The notes under the pieces were generated by a model. It was not told where the DNA came from and did no database searches. It saw only the letters and a program-made list of their open reading frames with translations. Positions 7,313 to 7,507 of a DNA stretch of 7,507 nucleotides are shown in pieces. The position numbers were made by a program, and so were the translations under genes. Origin of the DNA: Bacillota bacterium (GTDB lineage Bacteria; Bacillota; Clostridia; Peptostreptococcales; Anaerovoracaceae). Each line of letters starts with the position of its first letter. Within the stretch, counting starts at the first letter, position 1. The DNA lies in contig JAEEIC010000003.1 of the NCBI GenBank assembly GCA_016281165.1, positions 1 through 7,507 of the forward strand, read 5' to 3'.

Positions 7313-7340
7313 TTGCTTCTGTGTGCTTGTTTGGTATAAA
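7313..7340 (+). promoter_or_regulatory. Candidate promoter of the LysR-type gene
   Basis: TTGCTT at 7313-7318 and TATAAA at 7335-7340 are 16 bases apart, a reasonable -35/-10 pair. This would start transcription near 7347 and leave a leader of about 36 bases before the ATG. An alternative pair is TTGTTT (7327-7332) with TATATC (7348-7353), spaced 15. Both choices put the palindrome at 7333-7347 within the core promoter. Confidence 0.5.
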
Positions 7341-7347
7341 CTATACC
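7333..7347. promoter_or_regulatory. Palindromic candidate operator GGTATA-AAC-TATACC
   Basis: A perfect 6-bp inverted repeat with a 3-base spacer lies 35 bases before the start of the LysR-type gene and overlaps the probable -10 region. LysR regulators commonly bind short, AT-rich interrupted dyads near their own promoters, so negative autoregulation is a reasonable inference. The dyad is perfect, but no binding data can be read from the sequence. Confidence 0.5.
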
Positions 7348-7382
7348 TATATCAGACGCATTTGTTATAAAGGAATACGATC

Positions 7383-7507
7383 ATGACTCTTCAGCAGATC
7401 AATTACGTTCTCACCGCCGCCGAATGCGGTTCCCTCAACAGGGCCGCCGAGAAGCTCTACATCTCGCAGCCGACCCTCACCAGCGCCCTGCAGTCGCTGG
7501 AGGCCGA
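7383..7507 (+). CDS. LysR-family transcriptional regulator, N-terminal fragment
   Basis: Only the first 41 codons are present; the gene runs off the window end. They cover the N-terminal winged helix-turn-helix DNA-binding domain of the LysR family: MTLQQINYVLTAAECGS, then the recognition-helix region AAEKLYISQPTLTSALQSLE at about residues 21-40, with the hallmark SQPTLT. The effector-binding domain is not in view, so target and ligand cannot be inferred. The ATG at 7383 is preceded by AAAGGA at 7369-7374, 8 bases upstream. The gene lies downstream of the purL terminator in the same direction with its own candidate promoter, so it need not be functionally tied to purines. LysR genes often sit beside a divergent target, but none is visible upstream here. 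Confidence 0.93.
   Translation, partial: MTLQQINYVLTAAECGSLNRAAEKLYISQPTLTSALQSLEA

Overview
The window carries part of a de novo purine (IMP) biosynthesis cluster, all on the + strand, followed by the start of a LysR-family regulator gene. The DNA is clearly GC-rich in the genes. Several features together suggest a high-GC member of the Bacillota, class Clostridia: AAGGAGG/GGAGG-type ribosome binding sites, tight gene packing, one-chain PurL of the clostridial type (about 1,230 residues), and a PurO-type IMP cyclohydrolase paired with a stand-alone AICAR transformylase. I cannot name genus or species. Frequent AGG and ATA codons beside a GC-rich background fit a gut or rumen clostridial lineage, but that is inference.

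Layout. Positions 36-1960 hold two tightly spaced genes: a PurO-type IMP cyclohydrolase and an AICAR formyltransferase that lacks the usual PurH cyclohydrolase domain. Together they replace bifunctional PurH (the last two steps, AICAR to FAICAR to IMP). A GC-rich hairpin plus T-run (1985-2020) ends this unit. A well-formed extended -10 promoter (TGATATAAT, 2053-2061) then starts a second unit, purD-purL (2140-7098). PurD makes GAR (step 2) and PurL makes FGAM (step 4). Their junction is TAA immediately followed by ATG, with the purL Shine-Dalgarno inside the end of purD, so they are probably translationally coupled. A strong hairpin terminator (7151-7183) closes the unit.

Positions 7099-7382 are non-coding as far as I can see. 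They hold a repeated, AT-rich TTACTGTAA dyad just after purL, the terminator, a stretch dense in short GC-rich inverted repeats (7212-7302), and a perfect GGTATA-AAC-TATACC palindrome over a plausible promoter of the LysR-type gene starting at 7383. That gene runs off the window.

The core is ordinary metabolism. The less ordinary points are the non-orthologous split of PurH, the cysteine-rich C-terminal part of the PurO-like protein, and the unexplained structured or dyad elements in the last intergenic region. I see no convincing evidence of a novel defence, mobile or CRISPR system here.
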